Below, piece by piece: positions 36,806-48,322 of a stretch of 64,000 nt of DNA. The position numbers and the translations under genes are program-made. The notes under the pieces are model-generated. The model was given only the letters and a program-made list of their open reading frames with translations, did not search any database and was not told the origin of the DNA. The DNA comes from Phycomyces nitens (Eukaryota; Mucoromycota; Mucoromycetes; Mucorales; Phycomycetaceae), in the NCBI GenBank assembly GCA_022702545.1, contig JAHRBC010000002.1, positions 434,001 through 498,000 of the forward strand. The letters run 5' to 3'. Every line of letters starts with the position of its first letter. Positions within the stretch are counted from its first letter, which is position 1.

Positions 36806-38690
36806 ATTATAAATTTATTAATTGGATAGATATTTTATTTTTTGAAAAAAAGAGTTTGGGTTTCTTTATATACCCGAGAGATTTGCCTCTCAAGGACAAT
36901 TTTATAGTCTTTGTATAGACATTTAAGATATTTGGGGATCCAAAGTTTTGCAACTCTTATTTTTAAAAATAAATATATGCTAAAATAATAAGCTTTCCCT
37001 TGCCTTTTTAGCCAATAATATATAATTGTTGGATAAATATCATATGCGATTCTGCAAAGTTCCAGATAAAGTACAGCTTATTAGTTTATGTCAAAAGCAA
37101 ATTAGTCAAAGGGTTTACACTTGTGAACATTCATTCATTAGTCTTTGCTATGTCTATGTAACACTGTAATAAAATCGACTTTTATGGTATATAAAATTAC
37201 TCCCAAAATGTCTCTATAGTACTTAAGAGTCCAAATCTACTCAATGCATAGGATCTCCAAGGGTTTATATTTAATAGTAGAGAGTTGACAATTCAATGTA
37301 CTTATTCAGCAAGTCAAGACTTGTCACCTTGTTACTTTTGGATTTGCTGGTATGATTTTCCATCTTAAATTACACGTTTGTATTAAAGTGTTTCTATGCA
37401 AGGAGGACTCTGACATGATAATAAAGGCCAGATAATGGTTATAGATATTAAATAAGTACTGCGCAAAGTATGGGCGAATCTGATCCCACAATATTCTTTA
37501 TGAGACTAAATGGTTTATATATATATATTTATTTGGTTGTCTTGGTACACAAAATCAGATCTAGTGGAGATGTATATCGTCATTCCAACGTTTACAAATA
37601 TATACATTTATTTATTTACAGATATATGCCAATTATAGAATAGGGTTGAATAAATGGCATAAGCTAGATTGCAATGCTCAGTTAATACTACTTAAAATAA
37701 GTCCATGTAAATCCATGACAGACAAGAAGCGATATATTTACTTATAGCAGGAATTGTGATCGACAAGAGTATTCTACTGAGCACAGTTGCTTGTATTCTC
37801 GCTAATGAAGATCTTTTTTTCTTTGGTCTATAAAGCCATAATTGATCGAGTGCTTAACGAATTTGTCTCTTAAATATCACAATAGCAGGATTGTATATCT
37901 TAAACAAAGTCTATATCTAGATCTTTCTTTACTGCTCAAAAACGATCGACAGATTTGAGTGTGATACATACCCTTTTTTGTCCAAGAGTAAGTTTACTAT
38001 TAGGAGTACGAGTGTTGCAGCTCATATACATATTTACATTAATGGCATAATAATACAAAGAGTATGTGGCTGGCACAAAAGCATAAGAAATAATATTATT
38101 TGAGCAAGGACTGTTGTATAATTGTTCCATAGTTGATGTCAAAGCTTAAACACTTTCAAACTCTTGACATTTTGCGATTCTTAGAAACTTATTTTTGAAC
38201 TAGTTTTTAACCATCAAAGACATCATTAACATTGAATTTTCTCGAGAGGTTTTGACCCTTGATGTCAATATTCTCTATTTGGAGCTATTCAGTACCAACC
38301 AAGAAGTTTGTGCTTGCAAATCACCAGGGCATTCTTGTTCCAAATATATATATAAAAAAAGAGACATGGAAAGAAAATGCTGCTTGTGCATGTAATGTTT
38401 TCCTCAATTTTGGCCGATTTATACACTTTGTACATGCCATTTACGATGGTCTACATTGATATGTAGCCAGAATCTTCATTTGCAAGATTATTCGCAGGTT
38501 CGGTTGAATGTTTAGACGATGACTACAGTTTTCGGATACTTCCGAGCCGGGTTATTGAATTGTCCGATCCGTGTGTGCGAGGTGGGATTAGTAGACACGG
38601 TTTGGCAAGAAATCAAGATGCTTACTATTTTTTCCTCTTACTGTTGATTTGGCTTTAGCAAAAATTATATAGCCTAAATATAGACTCCTC

Positions 38691-39104
38691 GTTCTAATCC
38701 TTCGAAATTGGTGTGAAGGTCTGGTAATTGTTCAACCTAGACTTGGAAGACTGATTCTGTGAAACATTAACGAAATATGTACAAGTCAGAAAGAATCTGC
38801 AGAGTCGATAGGTAATATTCAGTACTGAATACATAAAGGTACGGCTGTAGAGACTCGCCTCCTTTAATTGCTCCTCTAATGCCTGGTTTGCTTCCAAGGC
38901 ACACAAACTGCATCGAGAAGCCAAATGCATCTTTCTTTGATATAAAGACTGGCTTTCAAGTGGTCTGTCTTGGTATCCTACAATTATCTGCCGTTTTTTT
39001 TTAATCTCATGAAGGTTGGTCAAGGAGGGCACTGATGCCATGTAATCTACTGCCTTAAAGCAAAAAAAAAGACCTTTTATTATTATTATATTCTGCATAT
39101 CCAT
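38691..39104 (-). CDS. Possible small helical protein (doubtful gene)
   Basis: A minus-strand frame of 136 codons, most protein-like at about 38870-39055. That part reads AVDYMASVPSLTNLHEIKKK, then further charged, amphipathic helix. The beginning (MDMQNIIIIKG) comes from an ATT repeat and is probably intron or non-coding. The end may be a separate exon after a TTTCACAG acceptor (ending TFTPISKD). Further upstream, a minus-strand ATG near 39370 opens a short frame beginning MAGPSLVAPVDSC that could be a first exon. I could not join these parts into one consistent model. No family is recognised. Confidence 0.25.
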
Positions 39105-39611
39105 GTAATGTCTCTAATTCTATCACCCAGACTCTCAAGGCTCCAAGATTAGCTTAAAATGGCGATGGGTGCTCTGAAAATGGTGTCGAGTTGCTTTTGC
39201 ACACTACACTCACAGACTTGACAATTCTTCACATTCTTGTCTGATAATATATATAGTGGGCACAAGAGTGCACTACATATTAATATGTATTTAGGTCTTA
39301 TCAAACACTGATTTTCGTAAATCAATGGCCACACAAGAATCAACGGGTGCAACTAAACTTGGCCCAGCCATTGGAGGTGTATATAACTCATCCTACATGC
39401 GACGTTACATATTTCTATTCAAGGACTCTTGTCAGACAATCAAAGTTTGAAGAATGAAATGACAAGAGAGATGCTACCGATTATTGCACCAATATTGGAC
39501 ACACTGAGATTCTCAAGACATTTTCGACTAGAGATGCCTGCAAGGGTGTCTAGGTGGATTTTTTTTTCTTTTTAACGGAGCTTATACATCAATAACACCG
39601 CTTTTCCCGTG

Positions 39612-39618
39612 TATAAAA
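39612..39618 (+). promoter_or_regulatory. TATA box of the SDR gene
   Basis: TATAAAA 56 bases before the ATG at 39674, followed by a short pyrimidine-rich leader. This fits a core promoter on the plus strand. Confidence 0.6.
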
Positions 39619-39673
39619 GCAAACCCTATCAAACTTGGCGTTCTTTATTCCTTCTTTATTCCTTTCTACAAAC

Positions 39674-40950
39674 ATGTTCTGGGGAAAGTCTTATGATTTC
39701 GAATTGATCCCAAGTCTTATTGGAAAGACTGCCATCATTACTGGAGCCAATGCTGGTGTAAGCCTTCTTTTAGAATACCCAATTACCCCCCCAATTAAGA
39801 GTCTAAAGCTGTGTATTTAGATCGGAAAAGTCTGTGCACTCGAAATGGCCCGTAAAGGCTGCCATGTGTAAGTAGTAGATTGATGCTCAAGAGCCGTATA
39901 TAAACATGTCTGTATAGAATCATGGCAAGCCGTAGCAAAGAAAAGAGCGAGGAAGCCATTGCAGAAATCAAAGAAGCAACCGGAAACTCAAAAGTCGAAT
40001 TCATTCAACTTGACTTGATGTCCCTGAAATCTGTCAAATCATTTGTCGATGCCTTTAAGGAGCGTTATGATAAACTCGACATTCTGATTAACAATGCCGG
40101 TATCATGATGTGCCCATATGCTCTTTCTGAAGACGGTTAGTAAAAGCTCATGAAAAAATAATATATATGTGTGTATTTATACTGTGAAACCTATCAGGTA
40201 TCGAGACTCAGTTCGCAACCAACCATGTCGCACACTTTTATTTAACTGTCCAGTTGTTGCCTATCATGAAGAAGTCTGATGTGTTCCGTATCGTCAATGT
40301 CAGTTCACTCGCACACAAGTTCTTTTTGGGCCCATTGGACCTGAAGAATGTCAATAACGAAAAGACCTATGGAAGATTAACCAACTATGGAAAGTCAAAG
40401 GTAAGATTCACATTTGAAGCCAAAATAATAATAATAATAATAATAATTAATGACTGTCTAGGCTTCAAACATTATGTTTACTCGCGAATTGGCCAGACGA
40501 TTGGAGAAGGAGGGAATCAAGGTAAGACTGGATAAGTTGAGAATTGTATCTAATGATACTGTCTTTAGAATGGTTATGTCAATGCCAATCATCCTGGTGT
40601 CGTTCAGAGTGGAATCTCTCGTCATGTTATTTCAATGCAGAGCATCTGGGAAAGAATGTACCACTCATTTAATATCTCTGTCGAGAATGGTGCCTTGTCG
40701 CAGCTCTATTTGGCCACTAGCCCTGAAGTAGAAGAAAAGGACATTAGGGGACAATACTATGTAAGTATAATAATGGCTATCAAACTAGGTATTCAACAAT
40801 TGGCACTTTATGTACATCTAGGTTCCTTATGGACAGCCTGGCTATATCATTGGTATTGCTAGATCAGACGCAGCCGCAGTGGAACTGTGGGAGTTTACCG
40901 AGAACCTTTTGAAGGAAAAGGTACCTGGTTATACTGGTGCAGGCATCTAG
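39674..40950 (+). CDS. Short-chain dehydrogenase/reductase (retinol dehydrogenase-like)
   Basis: Seven exons: 39674-39757, 39821-39867, 39918-40135, 40198-40400, 40462-40521, 40569-40760 and 40822-40950, giving 310 aa. It is an NAD(P)-dependent oxidoreductase of the classical SDR type. The cofactor motif TGANAGIG is rebuilt across intron 1 (GKTAIITGANAG|IGKVCALEMARKG). ASRS at the end of beta-2 suggests NADP preference. NNAG is present (LDILINNAGIM). The catalytic Ser lies in IVNVSSLAH, and YxxxK is YGKSK at the exon 4 end. The downstream substrate-binding region includes NHPGVVQSGISR, as in RDH/WWOX-like enzymes. A TATA box precedes the gene. Intron 4 carries an (AAT)n repeat. No N-terminal membrane anchor is seen. 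The substrate is unknown. Confidence 0.93.
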
Positions 40951-41123
40951 ATAGCCAAAAAGAAGCAGCATTGTGTGTCTTTTTTTTTCAAATATATCAT
41001 TCATTATTATCCTTATCAAACCTGATATATAAATTATCATATGTCGACTAGTCTATCACCAAGTTTCCAATATATATATATATGCATTCGATTAAAAATG
41101 TTTACATTTGCAATAATTATGTC

Positions 41124-43492
41124 TTATTGCTCAATACTAGCCAAATTTACACTGTCCTCCTGTTCTGTCTTTTGTCGTTTTGTCCTTTGGTCGTCTCCAA
41201 TTGTCGTTGCATCTTCCAAACTGAACGTATCATTATCAGGAATAGGCGCTTCTTCAGACACCTTATTTATAACTGAAATCTCTACCTCCTCGGTTGTGAT
41301 TGTGCTCACGTTATATTCCAACGTAGTCGACGAAACTTCAATTGACTCTGGAGGATTGACTTTGTTGCTAGCATAGTCGACCATGCCATTTGGATTGATC
41401 TTGATTTGAATATCCAACATTTTACAAAAGTCTAATGTCTGCGGATTGCAATATGGATATTCTACACAAACATATACAGATGAATATCCAGCATAAACGA
41501 TCAATGGCTCTAATGATCCTTACGGAATCGCATCGTTTCTTCACAGGTCCACTGAACATTAGGATCGAATGATGGGGCAGTAGACTGGAAATTGTTTGGA
41601 ATCTTTAGATCAAGTTCTCCTCGATCAACCATGACCTCAAGCTGCTTTAGTTCCTTTTCAACACTCCTAAGAAATATATGTATATCAATTGACCCATGCT
41701 GGATATATAGATTTGGCTTACATTTTCATCATCTCATTGCTTGGAAGTTTATATTCATGTCTGTCAGTGCTGAGGTAGGGATGCATGCTTCTTGTTATCG
41801 CAAGCCATTCCAAATCATACGAAAACTCTGGGGCTGAATCATCGGCAGGTACATCTATGACCTTTTGTTGTATAAGACACAGTTTGCATTCTAGGGTACT
41901 TACTTGCAGAAACTGTCGACGTGGTAGACACTTGTCAAGACTGAGGAACTTTGTGATCTTTGGTTCTTTTTTGATTTGTACTATACATTTCACAAGTTAG
42001 CTCATTTATCACTAGAATAAAAGCCAAAGGGAATCTTACCTGGTTCTGGACCATTATTTTTCAGGGCATCATCTTCATTATCACTTGTAGATATTTCGTC
42101 TGGATTGGCTTTCATTGCTTCAGGAGTTTTTGAGGTAACATCCTCATCCTCATCATCCTCATCATCACTTATGGATATTTCGTCTGGATTGGATTTCGTT
42201 GCGTCAGGGATTTTTTGGATGGTCTCTTTACCATGGGCAACGCACTCATCCTCATCTTCATCATCACTTATACTGATGGGAATTTCGTCTGGGTTCTCAA
42301 CCTTGAGGGGTTGATTATGTACTCTTTCTTGATGATTATGGTTGTCTCTTAGATTAAGCTCGCGTTTGACGTCTTGAGAGTACTCTTGATTCTTCCATTT
42401 CTCGTGGTCAACCAGTGCCGCAAATCGAACGTGAAGATGGGCAGCAAACCACCAAGTAGGTTGGATCTTTGTAAGGATCTGTTCGTTTGCTGGACTTCCA
42501 AGAGTGTTTGTGCGAGCTTCCTCTCTAAAGAATGTCTTTACCCTCAACAGTTCTCTCACATCTCCAAAACGTTCAATGCCTCTAGGCCAGTCGTGCGAAA
42601 GGAAAATGTCAATTGGCTTTTGGATCTATTTAAACAACATAAGTTTCATCCACACATTATTAACTATAATGTCATCTCTGTTTACCTGCAAGATTTTTTG
42701 TACATCATACTCTCTGACATGATACACACTTTTGATGCTCTGAGGAGAATAAGGAGAGGTTTCATAATGACCTATATACCACCCCCAAGCAGTTTAGAAA
42801 CAACTTTTTTGTTTTGTTTTGTGCCAATATATCTACCTTTTTTATAGTCGTTTGACTTGAAGATGCCCGAGATTCCTCCAATACGGACACCTCTATAGTT
42901 GATTACACCCGTGCTTCCAAGATAGTAAATGTTTTCACACACCCATCCTCCGTGATAACTAGATTACCGAATCGCTATAAGATACTTTTATACATCTTTC
43001 TTTCTTTTTCTTTTTTTTGTCACCATAATCTTCTTGGACTCACAGTTCCCACAAATGATTGCTGGCTTCATGGTTTCCGCCAATAAAGATGGTTGGATAC
43101 GGTGCCTTTGCCAGACCCGAATAGTATTTCCAAAATGTACCGAGTTCTCTAAACTTTGGAGGAACCGACATGCATTCCATATCACTCGTATTGCGAATAG
43201 CCTATCAACATGTCAGCCAAAGTAATTTTTTGTAGCTTTAATACCTGAAAATCACCACAGATCAGCACTAGATCAACCTTGCAGTTTTCTCGTTGCTCCA
43301 ACAGCTTAATGGTCCCATAAATGTTATCCAATTCACCATGGCAGCATCCTTCAATAGCAATCTAGATTCCCAAAAGACCGATTTAGATTCCTAGTGAAAT
43401 TCAACTCTCCAATACAGCTGCTTATATTGGCTCGTGTCTGGTGATCTATAGAGCAATTATCAATCGAATTGGCTAAATCAACTTGCCTTCAT
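41124..43492 (-). CDS. DBR1: RNA lariat debranching enzyme Dbr1
   Basis: Ten coding exons: 43492-43487, 43361-43245, 43201-43044, 42958-42837, 42771-42686, 42625-42040, 41980-41904, 41861-41722, 41666-41524 and 41461-41124, giving 590 aa. Dbr1 cleaves the 2'-5' bond of excised intron lariats in the nucleus. The metallophosphoesterase motifs are in order: [36 protein letters not shown], and [11 protein letters not shown]. The C-terminal DBR1 domain follows ([11 protein letters not shown], then [10 protein letters not shown]). Between them is an acidic repeat region (units like [13 protein letters not shown]). The tail is basic/acidic ([11 protein letters not shown]). The start Met is on a 6-nt coding exon (ATG AAG) before a GC-AG intron. 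Splicing it gives [14 protein letters not shown], the expected family N-terminus. It is divergent from the BORCS5-like gene, 177 bases away. Confidence 0.94.
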
Positions 43493-43669
43493 GAGAGTTT
43501 AATCAATGCGTCAATCAACACAAATACAAACTCGATCTAACCTTGCTCAGGTATCATCTTTGAACAGAACAGTCACGCCAATGTATAGGATACGAGGTTT
43601 TGGGTTATGCATCAACTAATGTAATCTCAATCAATTATTGCAGTTTTATTACACAATTCATTAAATTTA
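43493..43669. promoter_or_regulatory. Short divergent intergenic region (DBR1 / BORCS5-like)
   Basis: Only 177 bases separate the two proposed start codons, so the genes probably share a bidirectional promoter or have overlapping 5' leaders. No clear TATA box is seen. Confidence 0.5.
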
Positions 43670-45408
43670 ATGGTAAATTGGTTCATATTACCATTTCTAA
43701 ACAAAATAATAAAAAAAGAGAGAGAGAGAGTTGAATCTCGAATGGGAATATTTCTTCCTTTCCAGATGATTTCTAAACAAAATGTGTAAAGAATGTCCCC
43801 CCACCCCCACCCCCCCTCTTTTTTTTTTCATCATCATCTTGTATTGATAGGGACAGGAACAATCGAATGAAGTTAAAGGAGCCCGTACTGACAGACCTCA
43901 ACGATATCCAGCTCGCCAGCAAAGACCTCTTTCTGAACTCTATCCACCAGATTTAACAATCAGACCAGGCCCAATTCGACGACACAGCACTGATGCCAGA
44001 CCTCGGATTCTGGAATCTGACCACGAATACACATCCGAAGCGTTTGACTCGGAGTCTGATGCCGAATCAAGTAATGATGGTTTTGGTGGATCTAATGGGG
44101 ATCACTACATGTGTATTTATTGTTATATATATATATATATAAAGGCTATCGCGATGGGTCTGGAAAAGCGACACCTAGTATAGTGCATACACATGCAGAT
44201 CAATTGGACGACGTAGGTCTATTGGGTTCTCTGGCTCTAAAGCAAATATCGGTTTAATTCCAGAATACTAGGGCATAGTAGAGGTCGTAAAGGATTCTCG
44301 GGACCTTGGCAAAGAAGACGATCTTATTAAGCAGCTCAGGATGATCCAGCAGGTATTAGTTGGCAAGATGTTTAGGTTTACAAGATATGGTGTTCAATTT
44401 AATTGATAATGTATGCACATAGTTTGAACCATTTATAAAAGAACCCGATCGTTCATTTTCGTTGGAAGGATTGCTTGGAATTTCAACCGAGCCAAAAGAG
44501 ACACAGTGTAAGACACGCTATTGCTATGCTCCCGATGCTCTCTCTCTCTCTTCTTCTTTTTTTTTTGGCTAATAGTTTATATTTCGTTTGTGGTTTAGCT
44601 GTTATAGAACCTTTGGATCATGAATCCATAGCCGAGATCTTGATTAGTCTGCAAAAACATATCGATAAATGGATGATGAAGATTAGTACTAATCAGGTAT
44701 ATATATATATATTTGGTTAAAAATGGGATTTATATAGCAGCCAACACCTTTGCCTACATGTCCTTAGAGAAGTTTACTTCAAAGAATCAAGTACATTGAC
44801 GACATTAGTGCCAAGAATACCCAGATTCTGGTAACAGCTTTTGGACAAGCAAAACTAGCGTCCGAAAGAGTAAATGATGGTAAGACACTCTGACCAAGAC
44901 TGGGCTCAAGCATATGCTCAACAATGGTTCATTTAATCTAGCCAAGCATTTAAAAATACTGGCTGAGAATGCACAGAAGCAGGCATCAGATATCCTTCAG
45001 AGTCTTTTGTCGATCGAAAGCCACCTTGCGCCTGAAGATAGGCTTGGACACCCTGAATTTACAGAGAGATGGCCGGCACTTGATGTTCTTTACCAACGCG
45101 AACAGACTAAACCACCCCACGAAGCAATAACAACCCCGGAAAGATCAGCCCTTGATCCTCCAAAGGTTACAGTATGTGAGGAAACCGGTATTGGTTTTGC
45201 TGAGCTGGCAAGAGTCCCTTCTGCAACAATCAGTACACCCATCTCTGGATCCCCAGACAAAAGTGAAGTTATTGATCTCTTAAAAACCATCTCAAAGAGT
45301 CTGCAGCCATCTGAGCATGCTCCTATAACTGTCGAGTCAAACAAAGGTTCCAGTTCAAAAGCAAAAAGTGAGCCAGATGAAATATCAAAAGTAGATGTTC
45401 AAGAATGA
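43670..45408 (+). CDS. BORC subunit 5 (myrlysin/BORCS5)-like protein
   Basis: Eight proposed exons: 43670-43672, 43851-44070, 44145-44216, 44279-44352, 44423-44507, 44599-44696, 44768-44879 and 44942-45408, giving 376 aa. BORCS5 anchors the BORC complex to lysosomes through N-myristoylation and recruits Arl8/kinesin. Splicing an ATG-only exon to exon 2 gives MGQEQSNE, close to the animal N-terminus and a good myristoylation site. The middle has DDVVEVVKDS, then IQQFEPFIKE, as in the family. A long helix follows (HIDKWMMKISTNQRSLLQRI, then ILQSLLSIESHL). A Pro/Ser/Thr-rich tail of about 110 residues has no counterpart that I know. The intron 3 donor (TAG|GTCTAT) is weak but required by frame. 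Family assignment is by eye; the first exon is the least certain part. Confidence 0.7.
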
Positions 45409-46394
45409 ATCATATATTTATCTTCTTATTTATTAAAATGGCATTTACGATAATTTATAATTGCTTTGAACAAAATGAGAAATTGTTCCGACAAACTGAC
45501 AATTTGTACTATTTCACTGTTTGGATCGGACAAGACAAGAATCCTCTAATGGTCACCCAAGCTGGAAAATAAATTAAAATTAGTGCAACTGTGGATAAAT
45601 AGTGTGTGTTTTTTCTTTTTTGCAAAAAAAGGGTTGTTGAATTGTCGCATGTCTACAAATAATTAGAAACTATGGTTTCAAGAATATTGACAATACAATA
45701 TGTTATCATTAGTGTTCTCTATAGACTGCTTGACAAGATGCTTTCAATGCTCTATCAGGACTGTGATGGTCTTCCCGCCTTCCAAAGTTACACTCTAGTC
45801 TGAAGTACAAAAATTGCCATATTAGAAAAAAAAAAGGGTTTTCTTGGAAAATAAATTGTACTCTATAGGCAATAAACCATTCGGGTCTCTGTTACCAGAC
45901 GCATGTTGTCTGACACTTTAGCAGCCAGACAAAAGATAAAGGTTTGGCTGGTAAGTAGGCTTATTATAATATAATACAAACAGATGAAAATGACTGTAAT
46001 TATGCTAATTTTCAAAGTAAAAAGTCTACTACTTTTTGTATTTTTGATTTCGGGACCATGTTGGTACAAGCACTGACATTCCTGGGCCTGTTCAGAGCTG
46101 CCCAAATTACTTTATTTTATTTTTTAAAATAAAATAAAATGTTCGCATTCTATTTTTGTTTCTTCTTCTTCTTTTTTAGCCTTGTGGAAACAAGAATTGC
46201 CTCAGTTCCGGTTGTACTACATTCTCCTTTTCGATCGCCCATTTTCTCTCTCCTTTGGCGGCGACTGATTTACTCTTTTCGGTTCGTTAGGGGAAACGCA
46301 GTCCGTAAAGGAGATTGCTGGTCTAAACGCATTTTTGTTTTTTTTGTTTTTTAGGCTTGTCTTCTTCAAGAGCAAGATTACTCTACTTATTTGA
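45409..46394. other. Intergenic region / 5' leader of the K+ channel
   Basis: About 990 bases with no gene. A short mirrored AAAATAAAAT-type palindrome lies near 46110-46140. Pyrimidine-rich DNA precedes the channel ATG. A TTTTTTAG acceptor-like site near 46350 could end a 5' UTR intron. Confidence 0.45.
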
Positions 46395-48322
46395 ATGCGA
46401 ATAGGTCGTTCTGCTTCCAAAAAGGCCTCACTGGGCGACGAAGAAAAGTCTCATGGGCTGCTGGAAGACATGGAGCTTCAGGAGACGTCCAAAAGACTCT
46501 CGACTGGCTCTGATGTTGACATTCGCCCTGACATGGCCGACCTTGGTTCATCTTCGCGTTCATTTCACCACCGTTCTCATCAACGCCAAAAGTCTCGGGC
46601 TCAGGATGGCCAGTACGAACGACTTGGCCAAGAGTCCGATGGACCAAACCATCCGTTGGGATCTAGTTCTCATCCACGACGATCCTCTACAGAGACAAAC
46701 GATCCCGGAGATGAATCACATGTTCAACCCGAGATTGAGATAAGCAATCCCATCAAGCGATCCCTTTACCTCTTACTCGAGGATCCATCGAGCAGCAATG
46801 CAGCGTTTTGGACCAATGTGGTTGTATCTGTATTGATTGTCTTTAGTGCTGTTACGACCACAATCGAGACCATCCCTGCCTTTCGGTCTGCTGAAAGCAA
46901 TCGTGTATGGAAAGTGAATATTATTCAGTTTGAAGATTGTTAAAATCGCTCGTCGGTCACAACTGCACAAAACACCCAATCTTATGCTGCCGTATCTTTA
47001 TTTGAACAGGTTCAACGTAGAGTCTGCAATGGTTGCTCTGTTTTCGTTGGAATACATCTTGCGAATCTTTGCACATTCGGACTCGCTGGGAATGCTCAGA
47101 CGATTCTTCTTGTGTAAGAAAAATTGAAGTGTCGAATGGCAAAAGAACCTCACACACACACACACACTTGAAATTATCTAGCACCCATCTCCATTATTGA
47201 TTTTATTTCCATTGTACCATTTTACATTGAACTCTTGGCCAAACGCGATACGGTAATGACACTTGCTGAATAGTCAAAACAAAAAAATATTATTATTTCA
47301 GGTGGTAATATCAATCTCTTGCGCGCAAACAAGACCTATGAGTTCCGCTTCACGATCCTTCGTCTCTTTAGACTCTTGCGTCTCTTCAAGACCTACAAGT
47401 ATTCCAGTTCTCTGGTCATGACTCTCGAGGTCATGATGATAGCTCTTCGTAGGTCTGGAGATGCCTTGTCTGCCCTGTTCTTCTTTCTTGTCACATCAGT
47501 CGTCTTGTTCTCTACACTCTTGTACTTTGCAGAGCGCGGTGTGTGGGATGAAGCACTGGAAACCTTTGTCACCCCAGACGGAAATCCAAGGTAAGGACGC
47601 CTTTCAAGGGACTATATGTTGTTGACTTGTCATAGTGCTTTTGACAGTATCCCTGCTGCGTTTTGGTTCGTAGTCGTTACGATTACAACGACGGGATATG
47701 GTAACTATTGAAGACCAAAATGTTTGTATTCTAATGGTCAATTGGTTAGGTGATATGGTCCCGGCTACATTTATTGGAAAACTAATCACTTTTCCTGCCA
47801 TGATGTTTGGTGTGCTGGTAAATGGAATATGGCCTGAACAGACATCTTTTTATATATATACTGATCTGATCCATTATTGCCCAGCTCATTACCCTGCCCT
47901 CTATTATTGTGGGAAGAAACTTTACAATCGTCTGGGAAACCATGCGACGCCACCAATACTTGGCTGAACTTGCCAATTCCTCTCCAGACCCTGCTGGACC
48001 AGACACACCAAATGAGGGTGAGCAGGACCATAGACAGAGCTCAGACAGACGCCGATCATCTATGCTTGAAGAAACATTTGCACAATTACCAGCCCATACC
48101 TCTGGATTTGGATTATTGAATACCGGCAATGAGGCAGTAATGGACCAACTGCAGACCCTCATCACATTAACCCAACAAAACCAAGAAGCAATTCAACAAA
48201 TCTTCAAGCTATTAGAAAAGCAACAGAATAACCACCAGAATTACTCGCACCAGCCTGCCAAGAGAGTATCGTTCGATATCCAGTCTGTGCCAGAAAACGA
48301 ACACCGCCCGTCTGATGAGTAA
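46395..48322 (+). CDS. Voltage-gated potassium channel (Kv type, six transmembrane)
   Basis: Seven proposed exons: 46395-46909, 47010-47113, 47182-47252, 47334-47590, 47636-47700, 47750-47817 and 47885-48322, giving 505 aa. It is a plasma-membrane K+ channel. After about 115 polar residues come S1 (WTNVVVSVLIVFSAV), S2 (VESAMVALFSLEYILRIFA), S3 (ISIIDFISIVPFYIELL), and S4 with regularly spaced Arg/Lys (RFTILRLFRLLRLFKTYK). S5, the pore helix and the filter TTTGYGD follow, then S6 (LITFPAMMFGVLLITLPSIIVG). The C-terminus has a Gln-rich coiled coil (LQTLITLTQQNQEAIQQIFK), probably for tetramer assembly. Two introns are odd: intron 1 needs a GA donor (or a weak GT donor at 46928 adding six residues), and intron 3 skips a TTTCAG for a later AAG acceptor. 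Family identity is certain. Confidence 0.9.
47147..47167. repeat. (CA)n microsatellite in channel intron 2
   Basis: About ten CA units inside the GT-AG intron 47114-47181. Confidence 0.8.

Larger units (their letters stand above)
36806..39673. other. Intergenic region, mostly without supported genes
   Basis: About 2.9 kb between the divergent P450 and SDR genes. AT-rich DNA fills most of it. The only candidate is a possible small minus-strand gene at about 38690-39370, listed separately. A TATAAAA box at 39612-39618 belongs to the SDR gene. Confidence 0.5.

Noticed and set aside
43867..43956. Alternative short frame starting MKLKEPVLTDLND within BORCS5-like exon 2
   Set aside because: It stops after 29 codons, while the other frame continues through seven consistent splice junctions.
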